From Pipra filicauda (Eukaryota > Chordata > Aves > Passeriformes > Pipridae), in the NCBI RefSeq assembly GCF_003945595.2, contig NW_024103718.1, forward strand, positions 1,240,001 through 1,304,000: DNA of 64,000 nucleotides, written 5' to 3'. Each line of letters starts with the position of its first letter. The first letter of the stretch is position 1. The notes under the pieces are model-generated. The model searched no databases and had not been told where the DNA came from. It saw nothing but the letters and a program-made list of their open reading frames with translations. This document shows, piece by piece, positions 51,451 to 62,564 of this stretch. Both the position numbers and the translations under genes were made by a program.

Positions 51451-53032
51451 CATAACCTACTGCCTTTGAGTTTAGGCACAAAGTGAGTGCTTACAGCTAG
51501 TAACTGGCCTGAACTTCATTGCCCATACACACATCACATGCACTTTAAGCCCTCAAAAAAAAAAAAAGGATTGGCCTTGTCCTTCCCCCTATGTGCTGTA
51601 CCAGTTCAGTAGTGGAGATGCACAAACTGTATGCTGGATTAATCACAGTGTATGAATTCCACTTACCCCTCAGATATAGTAAATGCAGCTCTGCTGCAGC
51701 GTCAGAACTGCCTTTTGACAGTAGTACCTTATTAACTGTAACTTCGGGAGAAAGAGAAACCTTGAACTCACCTGAGTTACATGTTCATATACTAAAAAAA
51801 AAAAAAAAAATAAAAATCAATATTAATCATGTCTTTGGAGGCTGTCCGCTAGTAAACAATTTTTAAAGCAGCTTCCATGGATGATTTCATGTGCTCAGAT
51901 GTGACTCTTGATATCACTCTCCGGAACTGATTATTTTCACTGTCTCTTAGAGAATTAATTCACAAGAGACAATGACAAAGAGAATCAGGTCCTTATTTAC
52001 AAAATAATCTATAAAAGCTTTATTTAATATAAAAGAAAACAAGACTTGTGAACTTGTCTACATAACAATGTTCTTTAATGAATAAAGCAAAAGAAATATA
52101 CAATAGAATTTTCATAACACAACTAAAATATTAGTATGTTGCCAGTTTTTATACAGTCACATAAGAGACATAATGTTAGGGCATTAACAAAGAAATTATT
52201 TTGTCTGTGGCTAAGGGCTCCAACATGCAGTCTGAAAGGTCTCTTTGCCATGACTTCCTTCTGTTTAAGACTAGTTATTCCAGAATATATTAAATCAAAC
52301 TCAAAGTCTTGGCACACTGCCCAACAAGATCCCTGCACTTAAGAAAAATGCAGGCTTTTGAAGCTCAAAATTAGAGCTTCAACGTTTTTGATGACTACTT
52401 ATTGTAATCCTATTCATTTGTTTTCTGGTATTGTCTCAGCTGTGGATGAAGGCTGCTCTGTTCTATGACTTTTCACCTAGTTATATAAAGAAGATATCTT
52501 TCCCAACAATTAATGCAAATGCAAAAGCAAAGGCAGACAAAAAGAAGAGGTTTGCCATATAGGCTACATGCAAAAGTAATTAAGCCTGGGAATTAAAATA
52601 GAGATTTCAGTTTCTCCCTAAGGAAACCGTTCTTGAAGAGGGACTCGCACAAAGGTTACCCTTCTTCCTCTAATTGCATGAACAGAAAATGTTATAGAAA
52701 GACTTTTTTAATTATAACTACACTCATTTCTATCAAATCTGCAGTTGTACACACTTATAAATGTAAATTCAATAAGGCTCATCCTCCTTTTTCAATTCTT
52801 ACCAGATATGAATAGCTTATCTGAAAACTCACCTTTTAATTGCACTCTTGACATGTCAACCCATGTACAGGTATTGTGTTCAAAGGCAGCAGTGCATAAT
52901 CAAGCTGTATAAAGCCATAAAGACTACCTTCTGCCATATAGCTCTATATACACATGGCCAATGGCACATATAATCACATTAAATTATTTGTATTGCCTTC
53001 CAGACTGGATTTGAAAAGATGATGGGTATAAA

Positions 53033-53068
53033 GTGTGTGTGTGCGTGTGTGTGTGTGTGTGTGTGTGC
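53033..53068. repeat. (GT)n microsatellite
   Basis: GT dinucleotide repeat of about 36 nt with one GC interruption at 53043-53044. It is followed by a degenerate GCATGTGCATATACATAC purine-pyrimidine tract. It is potentially Z-DNA forming and probably length-polymorphic. Confidence 0.95.
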
Positions 53069-53556
53069 ATGTGCATATACATACAGAGAGACAAGCAGCA
53101 CAAAAGACTGGTGGATATTGCTTTGTCTAGAGAAATTATGAAGATAGAGTTTACTTGATTCTCCTTACTAAACTGAAACTGTGTTTCATTTATTTCTTAG
53201 TTGGTGAGTCCTGCACTTCCCTAGGATATTTGCACTTTCATCACCACTCAGCTGAAGGTCAGCAACTTAATCTACACAGAAGAGTGAATACCAAGTGACA
53301 CAACAGAGTTTATCTCCATATCCATTTTGATTATTAGATTTGGTTTTAGACTACGTGCATTTTCCATGCAATATCAGGTTCAAGGCTCTAATACCTATTT
53401 CTAAAGACCTCAATGGCTGAGCATCAAGATATCTAATAGTTCAAAAACAGTGAGGATGCGGCAAATAATTTCACCCTTCTGGAAGACTGGAACTTTCTAC
53501 AGTATAGTTTTTCTCAGTAAGTTACATTAACATCAGAGATGGAGCTCACCTTGCAC

Positions 53557-53584
53557 TTCAAATGCATTTGAATCAAATGCATTT
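53557..53584. repeat. 16-bp perfect palindrome plus partial copy
   Basis: TTCAAATGCATTTGAA (53557-53572) is its own reverse complement and is followed directly by TCAAATGCATTT (53573-53584), a second copy of most of it. The AAATGCATTT core resembles POU-domain (octamer-type) half-sites in palindromic arrangement. A regulatory role is inferred only. Confidence 0.8.
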
Positions 53585-55172
53585 CTTTGAATCTTCTCTA
53601 ACAACTAACATGCCACTTTCTGTTAAGTCAGAACAATTAGTTTGACACCATACAATTCTTGTCTTAGAAAAAAGATTAAACGGTTAGTATTATAATGTCT
53701 ATTATATATTATTATATTGTATTAATTATATTAGTAATATATTTATTTATTGTCATAGTAAGCATTAATATTATTTAATGTTTTTACTGAAAAGAGCAAA
53801 ATTAAAGAGGTAACTGTTTTTGTACAAAATAAATGTCAACACAAGACAAGGTTGTGGTCAGTCACCCTTCCTTACTCCACGAATGCTTTGCTTTGCTCAG
53901 GTACGATAACCGATAAATATTATTTTCCTGTGGGAAGAACATGGTAAATTAGCTATAGGTTTTGTATGCAACTACAGCTTTTCTGTATCTTGTATGTGCC
54001 CATCCATGTGTGCCCATGCCCACAGACAAAAGAACTAGTAAAGTATTTAGGGATGTATTCACTACCTAAATACTGACTAATTTTTCTACCATGCCAGTCT
54101 AAGCCAACTAATCTTAGTGTAGACACACTGGTTTCTGTGGCCAAGAGAGCTCCTATAGCACCTGACTCCCCTTGTTTCCCAAGACCTAATAATTCACTAC
54201 CCAGCTAGAACTGGATCAAATGAGGCATCTTGGGTACAAACTCAGAGCAAGAATCACACTCTCATTGCTGGTTGCACGTACTGACTGCAATGCTCCATTT
54301 GATCTTATGCCTTTATAATACATTAAAGTCTCTCTGTTTTTCAGAGAAGGTTTACCAAGGTATTTCGAACTCATGTTATTTTTACACAGTGGATTAGAAA
54401 GCTTTTCTCGGTACAAAATTAAATAAATGATCCTTGCTGTTTCACTTTCTTTTCATTTAATCGTCAATTCACAAAATTGGGTCATTTTCAATGGTATTAT
54501 CACATGAAACAGTAAGGAATAATAATAGCCAGCAATTAAGTCAAATTTAGCACTTATTACTCAACAAGAATTGCCTAGGAACAGAACATGTTTTCCATAA
54601 AAGCATTCATTGTTCAAAATTCTTTTGAGTATGGAGCATGTTTTATGCATCTGTGTCCTCTCTTCAGATACTTAATAAGCTGCTCATTGCAAAAGAATGT
54701 ATCAGAAGTTGGATAGTCACAATTCAAAATTAAAGTTAATTTGACCAATCTTCAGCTGAATATGTCTTTTGCTGATTACACAATCACAGCTCATCTGATC
54801 TGCAGTATGTCCATTCCTGAGTCTGAATTCTATATTTACTTTCCATTAATATTCTCAAGGAATTATTAAAACAATGTTTTTTCTAACTACTTCTATAAGT
54901 AACGTGTGTTCTCCTAAACAGATTCAAGTTACATACAGCAGGAAATACAAGTGAAACAGCTTCTTTGAGCTCTGTTCTGTCTTTGAGCACCAACTCAAGT
55001 AGCCATACGTACTTTAAATCTGACTATAAAGTTCTAAAGAAGAAAAATACAGTGTGTTTGACATGAAATTAAGATAATTCTGCTTCTCTTCTGTTTGTGT
55101 AAGTGAAAATGTGAGCTCCTGTCTTGCCACGATACACACTTAGTGTTAATAATTTCATAGCAAATACATAAG

Positions 55173-56886
55173 ACGAGGAAAAGGTTGAGGTATTTAACAC
55201 CTACTTTACATCAGTTTTCAACAGTAAGACAGCTGTCCTGAGGACAGCTGGCTTCTGGAGCTTGTAGAAAGAGACAAGAATCTGAATAGCCCCCCTGTAA
55301 TCCAGAAGGAAACAGTTAGCGACCTGCTGAGCCGCCTGGATCCCCACAAATCTATGGGACCAGATGGGATCCACCCCAGGGTGATGAGGGAGCTGGCGGA
55401 AGAGCTCACCAAGCCTCTCTCCATCATCTACCACCAGTCTTGGCTCACTGTGGAGGTCCCAGATGATTGGAAGTTGGTAAATGTCACGCCAATCCACAAA
55501 AAGGGCCGGAAGGAGGACCCGGGAAACTACAGGCCCATCAGCCTGACCTCAGTGCCTGGCAAGGTTATGGAGGAGATCATCCTCAGTGCAATTACACAGC
55601 ACCTACAGGATGGACAAGGGATCAGACCCAGCCAGCACGGGTTTAGGAGGGGCAGGTCCTGTCTGACCAACCTGATCTCCTTTTATGATCAGGTGACCCG
55701 CCTGGTGGATGAGGGAAAGGCTGTGGATGTGGTCTACCTGGACTTCAGCAAAGCCTTTGACACCATCTCCCATAGCATACTCCTGGAAAAGCTGGCAGCC
55801 CACAGCTTGGACAGGGGCACTCTGTGCTGGGTTAGGAACTGGCTGGAGGGCCGGGCCCAGAGAGTGGTGGTGAATGGTGCTGCATCCAGTTGGCAGCCGG
55901 TCACTAGTGGTGTCCCCCAGGGATCAGTGTTGGGCCCAGTTCTATTTAATATCTTTACTGATGATTTAGATGAGGGGATTAAGTCCACCATCAGCAAATT
56001 TGCAGATGACACTAAACTGGGGGGGGAGTGATGATCAGCTGAATGGTAGGAGGGCTCTGCAGAGGGACCAGGACAGGCTGGAGAGTTGGGCTGATTCCAA
56101 GGGGATGAGGTTCAACAAGGCCAAGTGCCGGGTCCTGCACTTTGGCCACAACAACCCCATGCAGAGCTACAGGCTGCGCACAGAGTGGCTGGAGAGCAGC
56201 CAGGCAGAAAGGGACCTGGGAGTTTGGATGGACAGAAAGCTGAACATGAGGCAGCAGTGTGCCCAGGTGGCCAAGAAGGTCAATGGCATCCTGGCCTGGA
56301 TCAGGAACAGTGTGCCCAACAGGACCAGGGAAGTGATTCTTCCCCTGTACTCAGTGCTGGTGAGGCCACACCTGGAGTACTGTGTCCAGTTCTGGGCCCC
56401 TCAGTTCAGGAAGGATATTGAGGTCCTGGAGCAGGTCCAGAGAAGAACAAGAAGTTAGAAGTCTGGTGAAAGGACTCAAGCACAAGTCCTGTGAGGAGAG
56501 GCTGAGGGAGCTGGGGTTGTTCAGCCTGAAGAAGAGGAGGCTCAGGGGAGACCTCATCACTCTCTACAACTACCTGAAAGGATGTTGTAGCTGGGGGGTT
56601 GGTCTCTTTTCCCAGGCAACTATCAGCAAGACAAGAGAACATGGTCTTAAGCTCTGCCAGGGGAGGTTTAGGTTAGATATTAGGAAGAAATTCTTTACAG
56701 AAAGGGTAATCAGGAATTGAGATGGGCTGCCCAGGGAAGTGGTGGATTCTCCATCCCTGGAGGTTTTTAAGATAAGACTGGATGTGGCACTTAGTGCCAT
56801 GGTCCAGCAACCACAGTAGTAGTGGATCAAGGGTTGGACTTGATGATCTCGGAGGTCCCTTCCCTTCTATTCTATGATTCTATGAT
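55173..56886 (+). mobile_element. CR1 LINE, 1.7 kb, best preserved copy
   Basis: The longest and least decayed CR1 in the window. It begins at GAGGAAAAGGTTGAGGTATT, upstream of the reverse transcriptase, so it lacks the 5' UTR, ORF1 and the endonuclease. It then runs through the reverse transcriptase and C-terminal part of ORF2 to a complete 3' UTR (AGGTTTAGGTTAGATATTAG, GGGCTGCCCAGGGAAGTGGT, CTTAGTGCCATGGTCCAG, TTGGACTTGATGATCTCG). It ends in TTCTATGATTCTATGA. Near its start is a perfect 9-bp hairpin (CAGCTGTCC / GGACAGCTG, 55230-55250). The element shares its subfamily with 44105-44416. The coding remnant is listed separately. Confidence 0.97.
55228..56458 (+). pseudogene. CR1 ORF2 reverse transcriptase, near-intact but frameshifted
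   Basis: The CR1 ORF2 product copies its own RNA at nicked target DNA. Here one frame is open from 55228 to 56028 without an in-frame stop, longer than the first ATG (55354) suggests. Visible blocks: [60 protein letters not shown], motif [12 protein letters not shown] (Asp codon 55741-55743), the [16 protein letters not shown] block and motif C FADD at 55999-56010. All key catalytic residues are present. A run of eight G (56019-56026) then shifts the frame, causing a stop at 56029. The protein resumes in the next frame ([20 protein letters not shown] ... [20 protein letters not shown]) until a stop at 56456-56458. Upstream of 55228 the match continues in another frame ([13 protein letters not shown]), so at least two frameshifts exist. 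It also lacks the endonuclease, so it is not autonomous. Confidence 0.95.
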
Positions 56887-59800
56887 AAGTGATCCATTCT
56901 GTATTCATCAGCTTTGATATGCTGTCTGTCCTCAAAGACCCTCTTAAAATATGTACAAAGGCTGAAGTACCAGATTTTCTGGACCATTTCTTTTTTTAAG
57001 CTGTAATATAACAAGATATCTACTACAAAGTTGAGGTTTTACATCTCTCTCTTTTTAATTTCAATTATAACCTGCAAAAAAAGTCAACATTCCCTTACAA
57101 TACAAATCACTCAAGTTGAATATTCACTACGTTATCAAAATAGAAAGTGAGCAGTTAGAATAGGCACACTGTATTTATAACATCCTTTGACTGTAACCAT
57201 CTTCAGTTCCCTAGCACAGACAATCAAGTCTTTATGTTAGAAATAGTCTACAAATCTTTGGTCTTTAAGTTAAAATTAGCACTTGAAAACATTCACAATT
57301 TAGGAATCATAACTCGAGCAACTAATCTCACCACTTCAGTTGCAACATGATAACGCTCCTCTGCAACACCCAAAAAGTTGACATAATGGGATGTTCCCTA
57401 CTAGGTAGAGACTCAGGAGGCGTAACAGCTCCAGGATGGGCATAATGTGGGCTCTGAGTCTGACACAAGAACATGGGGCTGCAGATGCTGTACTACACAT
57501 CCAACCTCCACCCCACAGGCTTAGGGGAACAGTGTCAGGTTGAAGATTTAATACCACAAGGCAATGAAGTCAGTCTGCCTTGGGGCCTTGTGGCCCATCT
57601 CAGAACATACGCTGTTTCAGTCACCAACCCTCATCCCATAGCTCGCACTGTTCACAGCCATGCAAAACAGAATTGCAATAAGCAGACAGATTAGATTTGG
57701 TACTTGTGCTTTGCACAAATGCAGGAGGCATCACGCTGGTGCACAGCAGCAAAGTCAGCCTAGCATTACTCCAAGTTGTTTACCATCTAGCTCTCACTCC
57801 CACATATTTGCAGACTGCTAAAAATGACAAGTTTTCTTCATTTCAGCTGGTTCTGCTGACTGTCTACTATGGTTTGAATTTTCCAGTCTGAAACCTGAAG
57901 CCACTGAACCTGGAGGGACCCTATAATGAGACAAGTGAGGTCATGAAGGTCTGTCTTCCAGACACCATTTGGCACAAATCAAATCACCTGTATTGGCCAA
58001 ATCTCTGTACAGACTATGCTGGCTTGCATAGCCATTCATCAGAACTTAATAAAGGAAATAATACTGGCTAACTAAGATTTGCCCTTGCCTTGAAATATAT
58101 ATATGTAACAGAATAATTAATATAACAGAAAAATGAACTAGAGCATATCTGTCTTCTAAATGCAATAAACTTGTCCATAGGACTGTTAATATTAAGAGAC
58201 TAATATCCAGAAGGAGTAGTTAGGTATTTTCTCAAAAATCCAAATAAATAAAGGATCAAATTAATAAAGGTATAGCCACCTCTTCAGCACTTAAGTATCA
58301 TAGAAATGGATAAATACTCTAAAATTCTTTATTGCCTCCCATTTTCTTTCAATTTACAAATTTTCTCAAATTATATTGGGGGCTATACATATATATGCAC
58401 ACATAGCATTGCCAACCTCACAAGATTATAACCTACAAAAGCAAAATCAGTCACAACATTGAATAGTGTACTCTTATCTTGGCTATACCCATTCTTTGGA
58501 AAAGTCATCTCTTTTTTGGTTTGAAGGGTTTGGGGAAAGCCTTCCATAGAGGTCTCCATATTTCTGCTTCTGTGAAAAGGCAGGGAAACTTCCACTGCCT
58601 CCTTCCTGCATGTTCTACTGCCTGTTGCACCCTAAGGCCATGATAGAGACGAACTCTATCATTGGGCACTGCTTTTGCCCAACTTCCCATCTCTTTAAAA
58701 TATTCTGCCTTCCTTTTCCTCCACACAGTGTACCCAATTCAAGGACAAGATGACCAGCTCTCTTACCCCATGGATATTATTTCCAAAATGTTCTTACCCC
58801 TTTCCACAGCTCACCTTTTCCCCTCTGAGATCTGATTATATGCACATGGGGAGCAAAGCAGGGAAATACAGAGATTCTGGTCATCTGCTACATGTTCTCC
58901 TTTGCTTCTCTTTCTCCCACTTCATCCTATGTAAAGGGAAAGGGTGGGTGAGGAGGTGCAGCAGGCTTCTTCATTTGCCACACAGGCACTCCTGGGACAG
59001 CAGAAAGTGGTGCAGGCTGTGCAACACCTGCCTCAGCTGGAAGCATTCTTCATGCCAGTCCAAAGCCATCTTCCACTCTCCTGCACTGGCAGCCATCCCA
59101 CCCTCTGCAGCCAGCACTGAAGCAGAACTGCTGAGCTGTCAGCAAGTTCTCACAAGAGGCCAATTTTTACGCCGCATAATTGTAGCAAAAAAAAGAAAAA
59201 AAATTCATGAGAGTTGGCAACCCGTGTCAAATTTGCATGCATATCTGATTAGCTGTGTCTCTAGAAAACACAGTCTTACAAAATATTGCAAAATTATTCA
59301 TTTTATTTTTTTTAAAGTCTGGATTGAATTCTGTCAAAATATAAAGCCTGTTTCCTTCTTCCTTCCCTCCCTCCAAGTGAGTATAATCCAATTTTCCTTT
59401 GAAACTGTAACATTTTATTTCATATTGCTTTGGAGTTATGAGCAAAAAGAGAAAAACAGTAATAGGAGTGAAAAAGGAATTTGCCAGCTTCATCTTTATT
59501 TAAGAAGCCAGAGAATGAAATAGAACACTTCCCTTCCACCTACTTCCCCAGAAAATATCTAGAAGACAAGGCTCCAAACTGGTTAATCAAAGCTTGTGGA
59601 AGTCAACCTCAAGGGTATTTTTTTATAACCTCTACATTTCCTTAGCCTGAGTTCAAAGTACTGAGGTCACCATATAGGAAAGGAGCCAGGATGTTACAGA
59701 TCTAGGCACAGATGGGAGACCTGCTCTGGCTCACCTACACAGCTGGTGTCAGAAGGCCAAAAAAGTAATTGTAATCCAGGTTACAGTGTAAGAGCTGTAG

Positions 59801-60413
59801 TGAATTTGGATAAGATTTTCATGTTTGCCAGACTGACTGGGTTATACTTTCTGCAACTGGAAACCAGGACATTGCAGGAAGATTGAGGTAGGAGAGTTGG
59901 GGGTCACCTTTCTGACCCTGAAGAAGAATTTGGATCTGAGGTGCTGCTGTTTCATCTTTACCTGTGAAGGCCTGAATGACAAATGTATTTCAGACTGTGG
60001 CCAGGGCTGCCAAACATCCATTTCATACAGCAGTCTCAGCTCACAGCTTGACCCCTTGCACCCAGCGGTCATGTGGGACCACCCAACCCATTCCATTTCC
60101 CCAGTGAAATTAAAGTAAGGAAGAACAAACACTTTCCTCTCAAGAGGAAGGACCCAGTCTGCATCTTTACCTGCCAAGCTACTACACATGACAACACCCT
60201 TCCAACTTACCCCCAGCTCAAACCCACCTCAGAAATTTCTTCCTAGTCAAGCATGAGTAAGCCCTCTTGAGCCGTCTTCCCAGTCACTGATTCCTCACAA
60301 CAGTCAGAAATTTACATCAAGACACAACCACCTACCTTCATCTCCCACTCATTCCACCTTCCTCAGTGCCTTCCTGGCACCCATGGCTTAATGAGTATAC
60401 TCTCCAGCACATG
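56887..60413. other. Non-coding stretch with one long unexplained open frame
   Basis: No recognised gene or transposon. A plus-strand open frame of 257 codons (58750-59523) is the longest in the window. Its translation is rich in S, C, H, K and F, has no domain I recognise, and its last third looks like translated AT-rich intronic sequence. A 9-bp hairpin (ATGATAGAG / CTCTATCAT) lies at 58640-58662. The region 58.6-59.2 kb is GC-richer than its surroundings and could be a non-coding exon or regulatory DNA; nothing in the sequence settles this. Confidence 0.5.
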
Positions 60414-60496
60414 TCCCTACTGCACAGCTCCAGTGCTCAGGCAAAGCTTAGTGCTCAGGCAGTGAAGACGAAGAATAAAAACCAACAGGCAATCAA
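60414..60496 (+). repeat. 83-bp direct repeat, copy 1
   Basis: This matches 62482-62564 at 74 of 83 positions without gaps by hand alignment. Both start TCCCTACTGCAC and end AGGCAATCAA, and both contain GAATAAAAACCAA, which includes an AATAAA hexamer. Copy 1 has an internal perfect 12-bp repeat AGTGCTCAGGCA (60432-60443 and 60450-60461). The flanks outside the block do not align. No known transposon is recognised. Confidence 0.9.
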
Positions 60497-60948
60497 CACA
60501 AAACAAAGTATGCACATCTGCGTGTATGAGCTAAAACTAAAAGCTATCCTTTCCCTTCTCTTGTGCTTCCAAAGGTATATATTCTTTATTCCATAAACAT
60601 GCATTATGTAGACTGTCAAATACTACTATGAAAAAAGTTGTATCAAATTGGTTAATTTTTTTTACAATATTTCAGGCAGAATTTTTAATACTGTATTTTG
60701 CTTAGTGTGAATATCTGAGCACTGAAGTTACTTTTTAAAAACAATAGTTAAAAAAAAATTTAAATCTTATTTCAGGAATTCCATACAATGTCCTGGGTGT
60801 GTTTGTATAGCACCTTCTGAAAAGAACAACAGTGGAAAACCCAGGCTTCATTTCAGAAAGTGCACAAAGGGAAAGGTTGCAGTGGCTACACTGATTTCGT
60901 TTCAGTATTTCAATATAGAGGTGCTTATGTACATTTGACAAACATTAA
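60497..60948. other. Non-coding spacer
   Basis: AT-rich unique sequence between the first 83-bp repeat and the CR1 fragment. No feature was recognised. Confidence 0.55.
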
Positions 60949-61411
60949 GCTATTAGAGTGTCCAAAGGATGACCACATGGGTAGTGAAGGGTCTAGAGGG
61001 GAAGCCGTATGAGGAGTGGCTGAGGTTCGGCCTGGTTTGTTCGGCCTGGAGAAGAGGAGACTGAGGTGAGACCCTCACTGTGGTCTTTGACACCTGCACA
61101 GAGGAGCAGGTACCAATCTGTTCACTCTCATGACCGGTGAAAGGACTCAAGGAAATGGCAGTAAGCTGATTCAGAGGGGCTTTAGGTTAGATATCAGGAA
61201 AAGGTTCTTCACCCAGAGGGTGGTTGAGCACTGGAACAGGCTCCCCAGGGAAGTGGTCACGGCACCAAGACTGTTCAAGAAGCATATGGACAGTGCTCAC
61301 AAGCACATCATGTGATTACTGGGGCTGTCCTATGCAGGGTCAGGACTTGGACTTGATGATCCTGATGGGTCTCTTCCAACTCAGCATATTCTACAATTCT
61401 ATGATTCAATG
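60949..61411 (+). mobile_element. CR1 LINE 3' fragment
   Basis: A plus-strand CR1 3' part: TATTAGAGTGTCCAAAGGAT, GTAGTGAAGGGTCTAGAGGG, TATGAGGAGTGGCTGAGGTT, TTCGGCCTGGAGAAGAGGAG, GCTTTAGGTTAGATATCAGG, GTTCTTCACCCAGAGGGTGG and CCAGGGAAGTGGTCACGGCA. It then continues with TTGGACTTGATGATCCTGAT and a CTACAATTCTATGATTC end. It covers the end of ORF2 and the whole 3' UTR. The tail belongs to the same subfamily group as 18601-18842 and 37690-37896. It lies between the two 83-bp direct repeats. Confidence 0.95.
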
Positions 61412-62177
61412 ACAAAAATAAGCCTTCCATAAAGACATCCTATCTGGGGATAGAAAACCCAAACAAGCAATTCACAACGTCACAAATAAGATCCATCCAC
61501 TTCTGTGGTGAGACACCACCTTTTATTTTTTATTATCCTCTTACAGCTTTACATAACGTGGTCGCCATAGTTCATTTTCTTTGTGATGAAACTTTGTGCT
61601 TCAGTTCATAAAAATAGAGCGTAAAGTTTTGCCACAAAGAAAACACTTGTCAGTGCCTGGTCATGTCGACTTACAAGTCAAGAAACAGTAGAAAAATAAA
61701 GAAAATCTGGGAACAAAGGAACTATGAATCCTGCATACTTTTGTCAGTTTACAAACAGTAGCTGTAAATTCAAACAGCAGCTGCAACCATTTCTCTTGAC
61801 AAGATCCTCAGTGCCTCTGTAGTTAACTAGGTGGCAGCCCTCAACCCTTGAAAGGGGTTTGGACACTGAACTCATGGTAAGAAACTGTCACTTACATTAA
61901 CTACTTTCTGCACGTGGAGGGGACATGTCCTCCCCCCAGTTGTGCTCACACCAGTAAAAAGATGCCGTGAAATACTTGGCATCATTTTGCATTCATCAGA
62001 GATTTTTTAGCTCCAGATGAGCACCAGTTTCAGATGGGTCTAGACAGCTTTGGTTGGAGCTACTTGGACGTTTATGTATTGCACTCTTCAGTACACCACA
62101 TAATAGGAAACATTATTCACTTGGCCACTGTGCAGCACAACTACACACAGACAGCTTGATTTCTAATCACACCTGAG

Positions 62178-62204
62178 CTAATAAGTCCTCCTGAGACTTA
62201 TTAG
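62178..62204. repeat. Perfect 10-bp hairpin
   Basis: CTAATAAGTC (62178-62187) and GACTTATTAG (62195-62204) are exact reverse complements around a 7-nt loop CTCCTGA. A G-T wobble could extend the stem by one pair. It is short; its function is unknown. Confidence 0.7.
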
Positions 62205-62481
62205 TGTCAGCTTGAGCTGTCTGGAAACATCTAGCCCATATTTAAAAAAAACTCTCAGTCATTTCTCTGAAAAGATCTAGTGCATCCATGAAGTAGAGCA
62301 GACTTTTGTAAAAGCACCACAGAAAACCTCAGACTGTGGTTTTACAATAGACTTACTAGAATTTAGCAGCTACAGTCTCTGGTTGTGCTGTCCATGCTTC
62401 AGCTTAGGATTCTGATTGGTGAGCAGGGAGGATTTTGTCTCTCGTTGCTGCTAACCCCTTTTCCAACTGCCTGTGAGGTAC

Positions 62482-62564
62482 TCCCTACTGCACGTCTCCA
62501 GTGCTCAGGCAAAGCTCAGCTCTCGGGGAGTGAAGACAAAGAATAAAAACCAATAGGCAATCAA
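62482..62564 (+). repeat. 83-bp direct repeat, copy 2
   Basis: Second copy of the block at 60414-60496, in the same orientation, 2,068 bp downstream. Its internal 12-bp repeat has diverged (AGCTCTCGGGGA). The upstream flank (GGATTTTGTCTCTCGTTGCT) differs from that of copy 1, so a simple large tandem duplication would need substantial later change. Confidence 0.9.

Larger units (their letters stand above)
51451..55172. other. Non-coding stretch with (GT)n and a palindrome
   Basis: About 3.7 kb without supported genes. It contains the GT microsatellite, a perfect 16-bp palindrome with a partial repeat, and a very AT-rich patch at about 53690-53780 (TATATTA-type). Short open frames show no domains. 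Confidence 0.55.

Noticed and set aside
55354..56031. A 225-codon host protein-coding gene
   Set aside because: Its translation is CR1 reverse transcriptase throughout and is broken by frameshifts on both sides.
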